From positions 1-47,935 of the forward strand of contig CAZXIE010000013.1 of assembly GCA_964640065.1 (NCBI GenBank): a stretch of DNA of 47,935 nt. Reading direction: 5' to 3'. Shown here piece after piece: positions 23,657-32,309 of this stretch; the stretch's first letter is position 1, and each line of letters opens with the position of its first letter. The DNA is from JAJRXG01 sp964640065 (GTDB taxonomy: Bacteria > Bacteroidota > Bacteroidia > Chitinophagales > Saprospiraceae). Both the position numbers and the translations under genes were made by a program. Under the pieces are notes generated by a model that was not told the origin of the DNA, ran no database searches, and saw nothing but the letters and a program-made list of their open reading frames with translations.

Positions 23657-24955
23657 ATGGATGAAAGATCTTATCAAGAAACAATCGACTACCTCTACAG
23701 CCTCGTACCTGCCTATCAAAAGATAGGTGGCAAGGCCATCAAGAGTAACCTTGATAACATCATCCAGCTGTGTTCGCATCTTGGACATCCACAAGATACA
23801 TATCCATCAGTCCACATCGCTGGGACAAATGGAAAGGGCACTACCGCCCATATGATAGCCGCCATACTTCAAGAGGCCGGATATAGTGTGGGCCTCTATA
23901 CTTCTCCTCACTATATGGACTTCCGCGAAAGAATCAAAGTCGACGGGAAGATGATCAAGGAAAAGCAAGTCATCAAATTCATCAATACCCACGAAGAGCT
24001 GATCAAGAAAGTTCAGCCTTCCTTTTTTGAAGTCACAGTAGCCATGGCCTTTGATTACTTTTCTAAAAAAGATGTAGACTTCGCTATAGTAGAAACTGGA
24101 CTAGGAGGTCGATTAGATAGTACGAACGTCCTCTTGCCACTTCTTTCCGTTATAACTCATATCAGTCTAGATCACCAAAAAACACTCGGCCCAGATGTGT
24201 ATACTATCTCGGGTGAGAAAGCGGGAATCATCAAGTTTGGTGTCCCAGTTGTCATCGGTAAACATCAAGCTTCTTGTGATCATGTCTTTATGAAAAAAGC
24301 AGAAGAGCAAGAATCTCTGTTAAGCTTTGCATCCTTGGAGGTGGAAACTATAGAAGAAGCAGAGTCAACCTCTTTCGTTTCTGAAATGTCTACATACAAG
24401 ATAGAAGGAAAGATATCGGAGCCATTCTTTAGTGAAAATGCCACAACAGCTATCAGGACTATCGAGATGCTCTCACATGATGAGGACATCATCATCACAG
24501 CTAATGATATCTCTAAAGGATTAGAAAATTATAAGAAGCTCTCCTCATTTATCGGTCGGTGGACGATCCATCAAGAATCACCAAGAGTAATATCGGATAG
24601 CGCCCATAATATCGATGCATTTAGGCAAGTACTTGCTCAGCTCAGATTGCTTTCTAAAGCTCGGATACACTTCATCTTAGGTTTTGTGGAAGGTAAGGAC
24701 ATAGAGAAAATGCTGAGCCTCTTGGATCTCAATCATCAATACTACCTCACTTCACCAAGTCCAGAGAGAGGTATGAAAGTGGAGACTTTATCTGCGGTGG
24801 CCAACTCCATAGGTATATCACACAGTTCTCATGACACAGTTGAGTCTGCTCTTACTTCCGCACTTAAACAAGCTGCAGATGATGATATCATATACGTTGG
24901 TGGTAGTTCATATTTGGTGGGTGATCTCCTAGGTTACTATCACACTAAAACATAA
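23657..24955 (+). CDS. folC: Folylpolyglutamate synthase / dihydrofolate synthase
   Basis: A 432-residue Mur-ligase-type enzyme. The ATP-binding P-loop GTNGKGTTAHMIA is near 57-69, then LYTSPHYMDFRERI near 88, VETGLGGRLDSTNV near 140, THISLDHQKTLG near 168 (Mg ligands), and SDSAHNIDAF near 312 starting the C-terminal glutamate-ligase domain. It joins glutamate to dihydropteroate or folate in the cytosol. The usual length fits. A weak TAnnTTTG-like element (CACCTTTG, 23642) lies just before the start. It is convergent with the OmpA-type gene. Confidence 0.95.
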   Translation: MDERSYQETIDYLYSLVPAYQKIGGKAIKSNLDNIIQLCSHLGHPQDTYPSVHIAGTNGKGTTAHMIAAILQEAGYSVGLYTSPHYMDFRERIKVDGKMIKEKQVIKFINTHEELIKKVQPSFFEVTVAMAFDYFSKKDVDFAIVETGLGGRLDSTNVLLPLLSVITHISLDHQKTLGPDVYTISGEKAGIIKFGVPVVIGKHQASCDHVFMKKAEEQESLLSFASLEVETIEEAESTSFVSEMSTYKIEGKISEPFFSENATTAIRTIEMLSHDEDIIITANDISKGLENYKKLSSFIGRWTIHQESPRVISDSAHNIDAFRQVLAQLRLLSKARIHFILGFVEGKDIEKMLSLLDLNHQYYLTSPSPERGMKVETLSAVANSIGISHSSHDTVESALTSALKQAADDDIIYVGGSSYLVGDLLGYYHTKT

Positions 24956-24985
24956 AAAGGCCGCTACTCACCTAGTAGCGACCTT
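24954..24985 (-). terminator. Terminator of the OmpA-type lipoprotein gene
   Basis: On the minus strand AAGGTCGCTACT pairs with AGTAGCGGCCTT (a T·G wobble replaces what would be a mismatch on the plus strand) and a T run follows. It sits between the convergent folC and OmpA-type genes and may also stop folC transcripts. Confidence 0.75.
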
Positions 24986-25021
24986 AAATTCGACCTAAAT
25001 ATTATTCTTTAAGAAGTGATC

Positions 25022-25945
25022 TTAGTTTGGAACGTTATCCGGATTAAGTAGATCATAAAACTGATCTAGCTTAGGTAAGATGATGATCCTTGTTCTTCTG
25101 TTAAGTGATCTTCCTTCGTCAGTGGCATTACTTGCTATGACGTTATATTCTCCACGGCCGGCTGCTATCAACCTATCAGGATTGATACCGTAATCGTTTT
25201 GTAAAACTCTTACTACTGATGTAGCTCTCTTCACACTGAGGTCCCAGTTATCTTCAAAGCATGCTCGCTTGATGGGACGGTTATCTGTATATCCTTCTAC
25301 CATCACCTCGAGGTCATCTCTTCCTTGTACGATGAGTGCGATCTTAGCCAGAACCTCTTTCGCTCTAGGAGTCAATAATGAACTACCGCTCTGATATACC
25401 ATCTTATCTGAGAGATTGATAAAGACTACTGTCTTGTCTAACTCTACATCGATATCTTGATCTGCGATACCTTGGCTAAGAGTACTCTTAAGATTAGCAG
25501 AAAGAGCTAGGTTAATCGAGTCGGCCTTAGTCTTTGCATTTTGTAAAAGTCGGATGTATTGATCTCTTTGTTCTAGCTGTCCAAGCGTCCTATTGATATT
25601 ATCATTAGCAGACTGAGATAAGACGGTAAGGCCTTCCACTTGTTTTACTTGGGTAGCACGCTGAGATTTGAGATCGTCTATCTGAGATCTTAAGTCATTG
25701 ATCTGACCATCTCTATTTTCCACTTGTCCTTGAAGGTTTTGGATATTGCTTCTTAGTGATTGCTTGTCAGCTTCACACTGATCGACGAGTGCCATCTGTG
25801 CTGTTAGGTCTTCACCGCATTTGGCTAGATCCCTTTGAGCTTGATCATAATCCCCTTGAAGGGCTTCTAGAGTTTTCTTACTTATACATGATGTCGTTGT
25901 GAGCGCAAAAACAGCTACGATCATCAGGAGATGGTTCATTCTCAT
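25022..25945 (-). CDS. OmpA-family peptidoglycan-binding lipoprotein
   Basis: A 307-residue protein. A lipoprotein signal ends in LTTTSC (acylated Cys at 20). It is followed by a coiled coil of about 110 residues (NIQNLQGQVENRDGQINDLR and similar) and a C-terminal OmpA domain. That domain shows VMVEGYTDNRPI near 215 and NWDLSVKRATSVVRVLQ near 235, then a GRGEYN motif and an RSLNRRTRIII end, which together hold meso-DAP-type cell wall. It is lipid-anchored, probably in the outer membrane, as a spacer between membrane and peptidoglycan. It is similar in plan to Bacteroidota OmpA/MotB-type lipoproteins of the cell envelope. Confidence 0.93.
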   Translation of the reverse strand: MRMNHLLMIVAVFALTTTSCISKKTLEALQGDYDQAQRDLAKCGEDLTAQMALVDQCEADKQSLRSNIQNLQGQVENRDGQINDLRSQIDDLKSQRATQVKQVEGLTVLSQSANDNINRTLGQLEQRDQYIRLLQNAKTKADSINLALSANLKSTLSQGIADQDIDVELDKTVVFINLSDKMVYQSGSSLLTPRAKEVLAKIALIVQGRDDLEVMVEGYTDNRPIKRACFEDNWDLSVKRATSVVRVLQNDYGINPDRLIAAGRGEYNVIASNATDEGRSLNRRTRIIILPKLDQFYDLLNPDNVPN

Positions 25946-26164
25946 TATTGGATTGTTAGTTTGGTTCGTATAAAAGTAATGTTACGCCAATATTACAGAA
26001 AAATTAGTGATCCTCTTAAGTAGGAAAGACCCAATTCACTCGGTTTGGTAATTGTCAACTACATTACACTCCGAAATCACTGATCCTGAGCATAAAACGA
26101 CTTTCAAGAGGCACTGTCAAAGCTCATATCTCTGTGCTATCTTCGTATTTCATTTTTTAATAAT

Positions 26165-27259
26165 ATGTCGAAACTAAAGGTTGCTATTGTCTTTGGAGGA
26201 AGATCTACCGAGCATCAAATCTCTCTACTCTCTGCTCAAAATGTCTTCAAATCCCTAGATTCTGACAAGTACGATCCAGTACTAATAGGTATCGATAAAT
26301 CCGGTAAATGGTACTATCAAAATGATAGTCTGAAGCTCATGCATCAAGATGATCCATCACAGATCGCACTTACCAATAAAAACCACGAGGTACTCTTCTC
26401 ACAAAATACAGATGATCACTATCTACTTCCACTTAAAAAAACAGAATTAAGGCTTCACATAGATGTACTCTTCCCCGTACTTCATGGAAGCTATGGTGAA
26501 GATGGAAGTATCCAAGGACTAGCGCGTATGGCTAACATACCTTGTGTAGGCCCCGGCACTCTTGGGTCAGCAGTCGGTATGGATAAGGAAGTCATGAAGA
26601 GATTACTCCGAGATGCAGATATCCCAAGTGCTCCTTGGGAAACTATAAGAAGAAGAGACATAGATAAGATCGATGTAGAGGCCATCGTACGTCGACTCGG
26701 AGAAGACTTATTTGTAAAACCTGTGAATCTAGGCTCCTCGGTAGGTATCACGCATGTGACCTCTAAAGATGAACTGGCGGAGGCTATTAAGTTTGCCTTT
26801 AAGTTTGATCATAAGGTCATCATCGAGCAGAGAATCTTTGGTCGAGAAATAGAGTGTGCAGTACTTGGCAATGATGATCCGATAGCTTCCATCCCTGGAG
26901 AAGTTATCCCCAAAGATGGTTTCTACTCCTATGAAGCGAAGTACATTGACGAGAACGGAGCGGCGCTCAAAGCTCCTGCTGAACTTTCAGATGAAGAAGT
27001 CAAAAAGATCAAAGAACTTTCTATCAAGACCTTCACTCTTCTGGAGTGTTATGGCTTAGCTAGGGTGGATATGTTTTTGACAAAAAAAGGAGTGCTCTAC
27101 ATCAACGAAATCAACACCTTGCCAGGCTTCACTAATATATCTATGTACCCTACTCTTTGGGAGCTATCTGGCATAAATCAAAGAGAACTGGTAGATAGAC
27201 TGATCCAACTAGCGATAGAAAAGCATGAGCAAGACAGCGCACTTCAGACTGAGATGTGA
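26165..27259 (+). CDS. ddl: D-alanine--D-alanine ligase
   Basis: A 364-residue ATP-grasp ligase. The N-terminal block FGGRSTEHQISLLSAQNV (about 10-27) binds the first D-Ala. LFPVLHGSYGEDGSIQG lies near 100, the ATP-grasp KPVNLGSSVGI near 185, and the C-terminal metal and substrate site NEINTLPGFTNISMYPTLW near 320. It makes the D-Ala-D-Ala of peptidoglycan precursors in the cytosol. The Tyr of the YPTLW loop indicates the normal D-Ala-D-Ala ligase rather than D-Lac. TATCTTCG at 26138 is a near match to the promoter -7 element. The 219-bp region before it holds nothing else that I recognise. Confidence 0.96.
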   Translation: MSKLKVAIVFGGRSTEHQISLLSAQNVFKSLDSDKYDPVLIGIDKSGKWYYQNDSLKLMHQDDPSQIALTNKNHEVLFSQNTDDHYLLPLKKTELRLHIDVLFPVLHGSYGEDGSIQGLARMANIPCVGPGTLGSAVGMDKEVMKRLLRDADIPSAPWETIRRRDIDKIDVEAIVRRLGEDLFVKPVNLGSSVGITHVTSKDELAEAIKFAFKFDHKVIIEQRIFGREIECAVLGNDDPIASIPGEVIPKDGFYSYEAKYIDENGAALKAPAELSDEEVKKIKELSIKTFTLLECYGLARVDMFLTKKGVLYINEINTLPGFTNISMYPTLWELSGINQRELVDRLIQLAIEKHEQDSALQTEM

Positions 27260-27329
27260 TGAGGAAGTCAAATCTGGTCTTAATCATCACCCTCATAAAA
27301 AGCCTAACAAATCATCAATTATAAAAACA

Positions 27330-28145
27330 ATGAAATACAGCTATAACATCATCTTCATAATTACCGTCGCATGTTTTGCCTGCAATCCACCTACGTCGTC
27401 AAAAAACAAATCTTCTGAGGCTCCTGCTTTTCAAAACAAAGGTCATGAGCTAGTCTATCAACTCGTACAGAAGACTGGTGATTATCAAGATCTCTTAGAT
27501 AAAAAGGACGTGACGTATACATACACCTATAGGACTCCCGATGGAAAGACTGATATATCTAATGAAAAGTACATTTTTGATGGTGAGCTATCTTATGGTC
27601 ATTACACAAAACATGAAAGAACTCTGACAGATCTTGAAGGAGAAATAGAGCAGGGATATGATGGTCAGGGTTATTGGTTAAAGAATAATGGTACTGTCAT
27701 AAGCGATACTACTCACTTGAAACGCGTTGCATTTAACAGGCCCACAAATTTCTATTGGTTTGCCATGTTTCCGAAGTTGTTAGATCCAGGTCTACTATAT
27801 GAGCACAAAGGAGTCGCTGAATTCGGAGGAATCAAGTATGATGTTGTTGATGTAACATTTGATCCAAAAGATCCAAAGCCTCGAGATATATATCAAGTTC
27901 ATATCAATCAAGAATCCGGACTAGCTGATCAATTCTTGTTTACAGTTGCAGATTTTGGTTTAATAGAAACTCCACTTTTGATGGAAGTCAAATATGAAGA
28001 AGTCGATGGTATATTGATTCCTTCTGATCGACGATATAAAAGATCTACTTGGGAAGCAGATATCTCTGAAGATCCTTGGATCACCGTGACTTGGACAGAT
28101 ATAAGATTCGATACCGGTCTTGATAAGAGTCTATTTATGAACTAG
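27330..28145 (+). CDS. DUF6503-like lipoprotein
   Basis: A 271-residue protein started at the ATG at 27330, because only there a lipoprotein signal appears (IIFIITVACFAC, Cys at about 18). A longer upstream frame overlaps ddl and is not signal-like. The body (HELVYQLVQKTGDYQDLLDKK, FDGELSYGHYTKHERTL, YDVVDVTFDPKDPKPRDIYQ, IPSDRRYKRSTWEADI) fits the DUF6503 family of Bacteroidota lipoproteins with a LolA/outer-membrane-lipoprotein-sorting-like beta fold. Function is unknown. It lies 70 bp after ddl on the same strand. It overlaps the convergent phosphoesterase gene by 11 bp. Confidence 0.82.
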   Translation: MKYSYNIIFIITVACFACNPPTSSKNKSSEAPAFQNKGHELVYQLVQKTGDYQDLLDKKDVTYTYTYRTPDGKTDISNEKYIFDGELSYGHYTKHERTLTDLEGEIEQGYDGQGYWLKNNGTVISDTTHLKRVAFNRPTNFYWFAMFPKLLDPGLLYEHKGVAEFGGIKYDVVDVTFDPKDPKPRDIYQVHINQESGLADQFLFTVADFGLIETPLLMEVKYEEVDGILIPSDRRYKRSTWEADISEDPWITVTWTDIRFDTGLDKSLFMN

Positions 28146-29406
28146 TACTAGACGTAGAATTGCTTTTACGCAAATTCAATACAGTTACTTCGGGACTCAT
28201 CCCTACTCTGCCTGGATATCCGAGCACACCAAAGCCACGATTGACATAGAGCTTTTCATTATCACTTTCATATAGCCCCATCCAGTAGCGATACCGATAT
28301 TTTACTGGAGACCATTTGAAAAAAGGAAGGTTGATGCCAAATTGCATAGCATGAGTATGACCACTTAATGTGAGGGGCACTTTTCGATCAAACTTTCTAA
28401 CTTTCAAATCCCAGTGACTTGGGTCGTGTGACATCAGTATTGTAAATCCTTCTGCAGGCACTTCTGCAAAAGCTTCATCTAAATCTCCCCTCTTTGGAAA
28501 GAATCGGCCATGTCCCCAGTTTTCAACTCCAGCAAGAAACAACGTGTCTTCACCTATCACTACTTTCCTACTATCATTTAAAATGAGATCAAAACCCATG
28601 CGCTCGATCTTACCATATAAATCTTGATAGTAAAAAGGTCTCAACTCTTTTTCACGAGGCTGGCCATAGTAGTCGTGATTACCAAGTATAGCATACTTGC
28701 CATAGCGTGCTTTTAGGCTTGCAAACTGTTCTATAAAGGGATCTATCTCGTCCTTGTTCGTATTCACCAGATCTCCGGTAAATAAAATGAGATCTGGTTG
28801 CTGGGCATTGATCAAATCTATCCCTTTTTGGACGCCCTCCTTACTATCCCAAGTCCCTGAATGGATGTCACTGATGTGTACAACTTTAAGACCTTCTAGG
28901 TCTGTAGGAAGCTCATCAAAATGGACATCTCGTTCTTCTTTTACATATCTATACTTCCCATAAGTCAAGCCATAGGTCATAGCTAGTACTAGTCCTAGTG
29001 AAAGAATAAAAGCACCCAACTTGACCAGATAGGCGGTACCCGGATCCAAGAATGAAGAAGCTATCAATGCAATAAGAAAGAATATGATCAGGGCTACCTT
29101 CTGAGTTACAGATACGAAAGACCAACCTACTAAGAAGTTGACCGGTGCAGATCTATGGATCGGTCTAACACCTCTCTGACTGATGGCTAATACACCTCCG
29201 ATATAACCCATCAGAGCAATAGCAACATATGCGATCTTGCACCATACAGGTAAAGATGATATAGATCGGAAGATCGTAATCTCAAGAAGTGCAAGAAGAC
29301 TCAGTGGGACGATGGAAGCAAGTAATATTCTAGACAACTGCTGATATGATTCTGATATGGAGGATATAACATGGAGAGTCTGAGAAAGATTACCTGAGGT
29401 CAACAT
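28135..29406 (-). CDS. Membrane-anchored metallophosphoesterase (YkuE/YaeI type)
   Basis: A 423-residue protein. The N-terminal 145 residues contain four hydrophobic segments (LASIVPLSLLALLEITIF and others). The catalytic calcineurin-like domain has all metal-binding motifs in order: VVHISDIHSG near 172, LFTGDLVN near 210, GNHDYYG near 242, an SHDPSHW motif near 325 and GHTHAMQ near 352. The double-metal site should hydrolyse phosphodiester or pyrophosphate substrates. Relatives act on UDP-diacylglucosamine or other lipid-linked phosphates, but the substrate here is open. It overlaps the preceding lipoprotein gene tail to tail. Confidence 0.92.
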   Translation of the reverse strand: MLTSGNLSQTLHVISSISESYQQLSRILLASIVPLSLLALLEITIFRSISSLPVWCKIAYVAIALMGYIGGVLAISQRGVRPIHRSAPVNFLVGWSFVSVTQKVALIIFFLIALIASSFLDPGTAYLVKLGAFILSLGLVLAMTYGLTYGKYRYVKEERDVHFDELPTDLEGLKVVHISDIHSGTWDSKEGVQKGIDLINAQQPDLILFTGDLVNTNKDEIDPFIEQFASLKARYGKYAILGNHDYYGQPREKELRPFYYQDLYGKIERMGFDLILNDSRKVVIGEDTLFLAGVENWGHGRFFPKRGDLDEAFAEVPAEGFTILMSHDPSHWDLKVRKFDRKVPLTLSGHTHAMQFGINLPFFKWSPVKYRYRYWMGLYESDNEKLYVNRGFGVLGYPGRVGMSPEVTVLNLRKSNSTSSTSS

Positions 29407-29426
29407 ATTTGCTTTCTGGGTGCGAC

Positions 29427-29455
29427 TTTGTTATCGGCGTAGGATCACTATATTG
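29427..29455 (+). promoter_or_regulatory. Promoter of the FG-GAP repeat gene
   Basis: TTTG at 29427 and TATATTG at 29449 are separated by 18 bp, close to the Bacteroidota TTTG-N19-TAnnTTTG promoter. The ATG follows 5 bp later, so the leader is minimal. Confidence 0.5.
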
Positions 29456-29460
29456 ACCAC

Positions 29461-30690
29461 ATGAAATTATTAGACCTCTTGAAATTCTATATGTCGCTTT
29501 GTTTGATGATGTTTTTAGTACTGAATCAAACCTTTGGGCAGCTTTCTTTCTCGGAAGTATCAAGTACCCATCTTCCTCCAGTTGCCATACAACCTGCTAA
29601 CACGATGGATGCTAGTGTCGTAGATCTAGATGGAGACGGGGATCTAGATGTTGTACTAGCCATAGAGTTTTTAAAGAATGTCATCCTGATAAACGATGGC
29701 ACCGGAAAGTTCGAAGATGCTTCTCATCTTCTACCAGATAAGGAGACTTCCGTCTCCCCACCTCCATATCCATATTATCCCTACCATGATAGCGAAGATG
29801 TAGTGGTAGAGGACTTTGATCATGACGGGTTTATGGAGATCATCGTAGTAACAGAAGATGATAAAGTGAATGAATATTATGAGTTCACTCAGCAAGGAGT
29901 TTATGAAGACAGATCTGAGGAATTACCAGGCACCGGCGTAACCAATGGTATCAGTAAGGCTGACATCGATGGCGACGGCTGGGTAGATCTCATGCTTGCT
30001 AACAATGGCCAAAACTTCTTGTGGTATAACAACCAAGGAACTTGGATAGACCAAACAGCCCAGAGGCTACCCCAGGCTGATGACATAACTCAGGATGTAG
30101 AATTTGGTGATTATGACAATGACGGAGATCTAGACATCCTAGTCGCCAATGAATTAGAAAATAAGCTCTTACAAAATGATGGTCACGGCATCTTCAAGGA
30201 TGTAAGTGAAAAAGTCTTTAATGGAGGCATAAGTGAAGAAACAAGAGAAGGAGACTTTGGAGATGTCGACGGAGATGGTGATCTAGATATCTACTTTGCG
30301 AATGTCAGGTTTTTTCAATCTCAACCTCCAACACAAAGATTGTTAATTAACGAAGATGGCACCTTCGTCGATAGATCAGAAGAGCAATTGCAACTAGGTA
30401 ATACAGCTGGTTCTGTAGATGGAGACTTCTATGACCTTGATAATGATGGAGATCTTGACCTACTCTCAGGAAATGGTACACTCTTAGGCACTGCTCATGG
30501 CTTTACCATCGCACTCAACGATGGCAGGGGAAACTTTATAGATCATACACTTGAGCTAATTGAAAAGAAGGTACCTAGTCTTGTCATAGATGTAGAAGTT
30601 GCTGATTTTAATGGAGATGGTATTGCAGATGTCTTCCTCTCTTGTTTTCGAGAGGGCGATCGCCTTCTTTTCGGAAAACGGACTGAGTAA
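29461..30690 (+). CDS. Secreted FG-GAP/VCBS repeat protein
   Basis: A 409-residue protein with a signal peptide (MSLCLMMFLVLNQTFGQ, about 10-26). It has about seven repeats of the DxDGDGxxD type (VDLDGDGDLDVVLA, VDGDGDLDIYFA, YDNDGDLDILVA, FNGDGIADVFLS). These are integrin-like beta-propeller blades with Ca-binding loops. Such proteins are exported and bind calcium and surfaces or glycans. No type IX sorting tail is seen; the protein ends DRLLFGKRTE. It is divergent from the phosphoesterase gene. Confidence 0.9.
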   Translation: MKLLDLLKFYMSLCLMMFLVLNQTFGQLSFSEVSSTHLPPVAIQPANTMDASVVDLDGDGDLDVVLAIEFLKNVILINDGTGKFEDASHLLPDKETSVSPPPYPYYPYHDSEDVVVEDFDHDGFMEIIVVTEDDKVNEYYEFTQQGVYEDRSEELPGTGVTNGISKADIDGDGWVDLMLANNGQNFLWYNNQGTWIDQTAQRLPQADDITQDVEFGDYDNDGDLDILVANELENKLLQNDGHGIFKDVSEKVFNGGISEETREGDFGDVDGDGDLDIYFANVRFFQSQPPTQRLLINEDGTFVDRSEEQLQLGNTAGSVDGDFYDLDNDGDLDLLSGNGTLLGTAHGFTIALNDGRGNFIDHTLELIEKKVPSLVIDVEVADFNGDGIADVFLSCFREGDRLLFGKRTE

Positions 30691-30756
30691 TTAGAATGAA
30701 GTAATAGCCAATATTCTAATTTTAAAAGACCTATTTACGAAAGTGAAAAAGTGATT

Positions 30757-31428
30757 ATGGATGTAATCAAAAAGGAGACGATCAAATTCTTAAGTGATGT
30801 ACGAAAGAATAATAATCGTCCATGGTTTCAAGAGAATAAGGAACGTTACGATATCGCCAATGCTAATATGAAATCATTTGTTGAAGCGTGGGAGACGGAG
30901 ATGACAAAGTGGGATGAGATCGAACGTCGCAAGCTTTTCAGGATCTATCGTGATGTGAGATTTAGCAAGGATAAAACTCCTTATAATAGTCACTGGAGCA
31001 TGTCACTCACGCGGACCAAACCTTATCTCCGCGGTGGTTACTTTATGAAGATCACGCCAGAGGGCGGCTACCTAGCTTCGGGATTTTGGAAACCCGATCA
31101 AGGTGACATGAATCTTATACGAGCAAATATCGATCGTGACGCAAAGTCACTACGCAAGGCTATTAAAAACAAAAAGCTAGTTGCAATCTGGGGTGAACTT
31201 GAGGGTGCCACAGTAAAGACATCTCCCAAAGGGTATAACAAAGATCATCCGGATATAGATCTCCTTCGCCATAAGCAACTCATCTTCAGTAAGACATATA
31301 CGGTCAAGGAAATAACTGATCCTGGATTTCTAAAAGAGGCGGTGAAGTCTTACAAAGCGCTGAAGCCCTTCTTAAGTCATATGAGTGAGATCTTGTGTTA
31401 TGATCTCAATGGAGAACCACTGTACTAG
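30757..31428 (+). CDS. DUF2461 family protein
   Basis: A 223-residue soluble protein from the ATG at 30757 (a GTG two codons upstream is possible). It shows the DUF2461 hallmarks NNNRPWFQENKERYD near 18, FRIYRDVRFSKDKTPYNSHW near 65, and GGYFMKITPEGGYLASGFW near 92. Typical length is about 220. Function is not known; the family is widespread in bacteria and fungi. The stop overlaps the convergent gene's stop by 4 bp. Confidence 0.93.
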   Translation: MDVIKKETIKFLSDVRKNNNRPWFQENKERYDIANANMKSFVEAWETEMTKWDEIERRKLFRIYRDVRFSKDKTPYNSHWSMSLTRTKPYLRGGYFMKITPEGGYLASGFWKPDQGDMNLIRANIDRDAKSLRKAIKNKKLVAIWGELEGATVKTSPKGYNKDHPDIDLLRHKQLIFSKTYTVKEITDPGFLKEAVKSYKALKPFLSHMSEILCYDLNGEPLY

Positions 31429-31943
31429 TTATCTCCCTTACCTTTTTGATAATTCTTTTCGGCTTCAGCTTGTAGCTCAGCATTGCGCTTTTCTTGATCG
31501 GATTTGCGCTGCTCCTCATAGATCTTAGCACGAATCTTATATTCTTGATCAGCTCCGCGGAGATATCTATGGTAACTTACAATCAGAAACTTCGCCATAT
31601 CATCAGGATGTGATACACCCATCTCTTTAAGATAATGAGATAAGCGACTGCCGTCGAAAAAATTCCAATTAACAATCATCCATCTGCCAAGTCCTTTGAC
31701 CAGTACTTTAGCAGCATTGTCTTCATCAGTTTCTAAAAACTTGGCCCTACCTGTTTCATCAGATAGTCGGTCAAGTTCCGTCATGGCATCATCGACATCT
31801 TCAGGTATGTAGACGTCATTGATATGCGTCTGCTGGATATTAAAGGCATACTGCTCTTCGATCTGTTGGATCTGAGTAGAAGCTTGACCCCACGAAGAGG
31901 TAGCTAAGCCAAGAGTGGTAAGTAGGAAGAAAAATATTCTCAT
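31425..31943 (-). CDS. Secreted DUF6794-like protein
   Basis: A 172-residue protein with a signal peptide (MRIFFFLLTTLGLATSSWGQ). The mature part has VYIPEDVDDAMTELDRLSD near 44, GLGRWMIVNWNFFDGSRLSH near 85 and GVSHPDDMAKFLIVSYHRYL near 110. This is the pattern of the short DUF6794 proteins of Bacteroidota. It ends in a charged helix (EEQRKSDQEKRNAELQAEAE). Role unknown; probably periplasmic. Confidence 0.78.
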   Translation of the reverse strand: MRIFFFLLTTLGLATSSWGQASTQIQQIEEQYAFNIQQTHINDVYIPEDVDDAMTELDRLSDETGRAKFLETDEDNAAKVLVKGLGRWMIVNWNFFDGSRLSHYLKEMGVSHPDDMAKFLIVSYHRYLRGADQEYKIRAKIYEEQRKSDQEKRNAELQAEAEKNYQKGKGDN

Positions 31944-32036
31944 CTTGAGCTATCGGAGTTCAGAAAGGAAACGTGATTTTCTCTTGATAAGTACACAGTA
32001 GGCGTCAGGATTTAAAGTAACATTAACAAGACTAGA

Positions 32037-32309
32037 TTGAAGATTGGAACCATAGAGATCATACTTGTAGAGGCCATTATATTGTCCCTAGTATATGCAT
32101 TGGATAGTTACGTGGGGCTTCTCCTATGCCTGATCATCGCCGTCTTATCAGCTGCCATCTTGATCATCAGCTTGATCGCAGAAGTGGTCGAAAGATCAAA
32201 AGTACCTAAGAGCTACTTCAGTGCACTAGCTACCATCTGCCTCACAGCTATCGTCGTGATGGTATTCTTTAGTATTTTCTTAAAAGGATCCTTTAGTTGG
32301 ATGAACTAG
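32037..32309 (+). CDS. Small three-helix membrane protein (90 aa)
   Basis: A 90-residue hydrophobic protein with three predicted membrane segments (IEIILVEAIILSLVYAL, GLLLCLIIAVLSAAILIISL, ALATICLTAIVVMVFFSIFL). No ATG is available in frame, so the TTG at 32037 is the most likely start. No family recognised. The end overlaps the convergent VWA gene by 4 bp. It stands alone on the plus strand between two minus-strand units. Confidence 0.6.
   Translation: MKIGTIEIILVEAIILSLVYALDSYVGLLLCLIIAVLSAAILIISLIAEVVERSKVPKSYFSALATICLTAIVVMVFFSIFLKGSFSWMN

Noticed and set aside
28135..28145. The 11-bp overlap of two convergent genes as a sign of a frameshift or mis-annotation
   Set aside because: Both proteins end at plausible lengths; short tail-to-tail overlaps or abutting stops also occur at 31425-31428, 32306-32309 and 40151/40152, so compact convergent ends are normal here.
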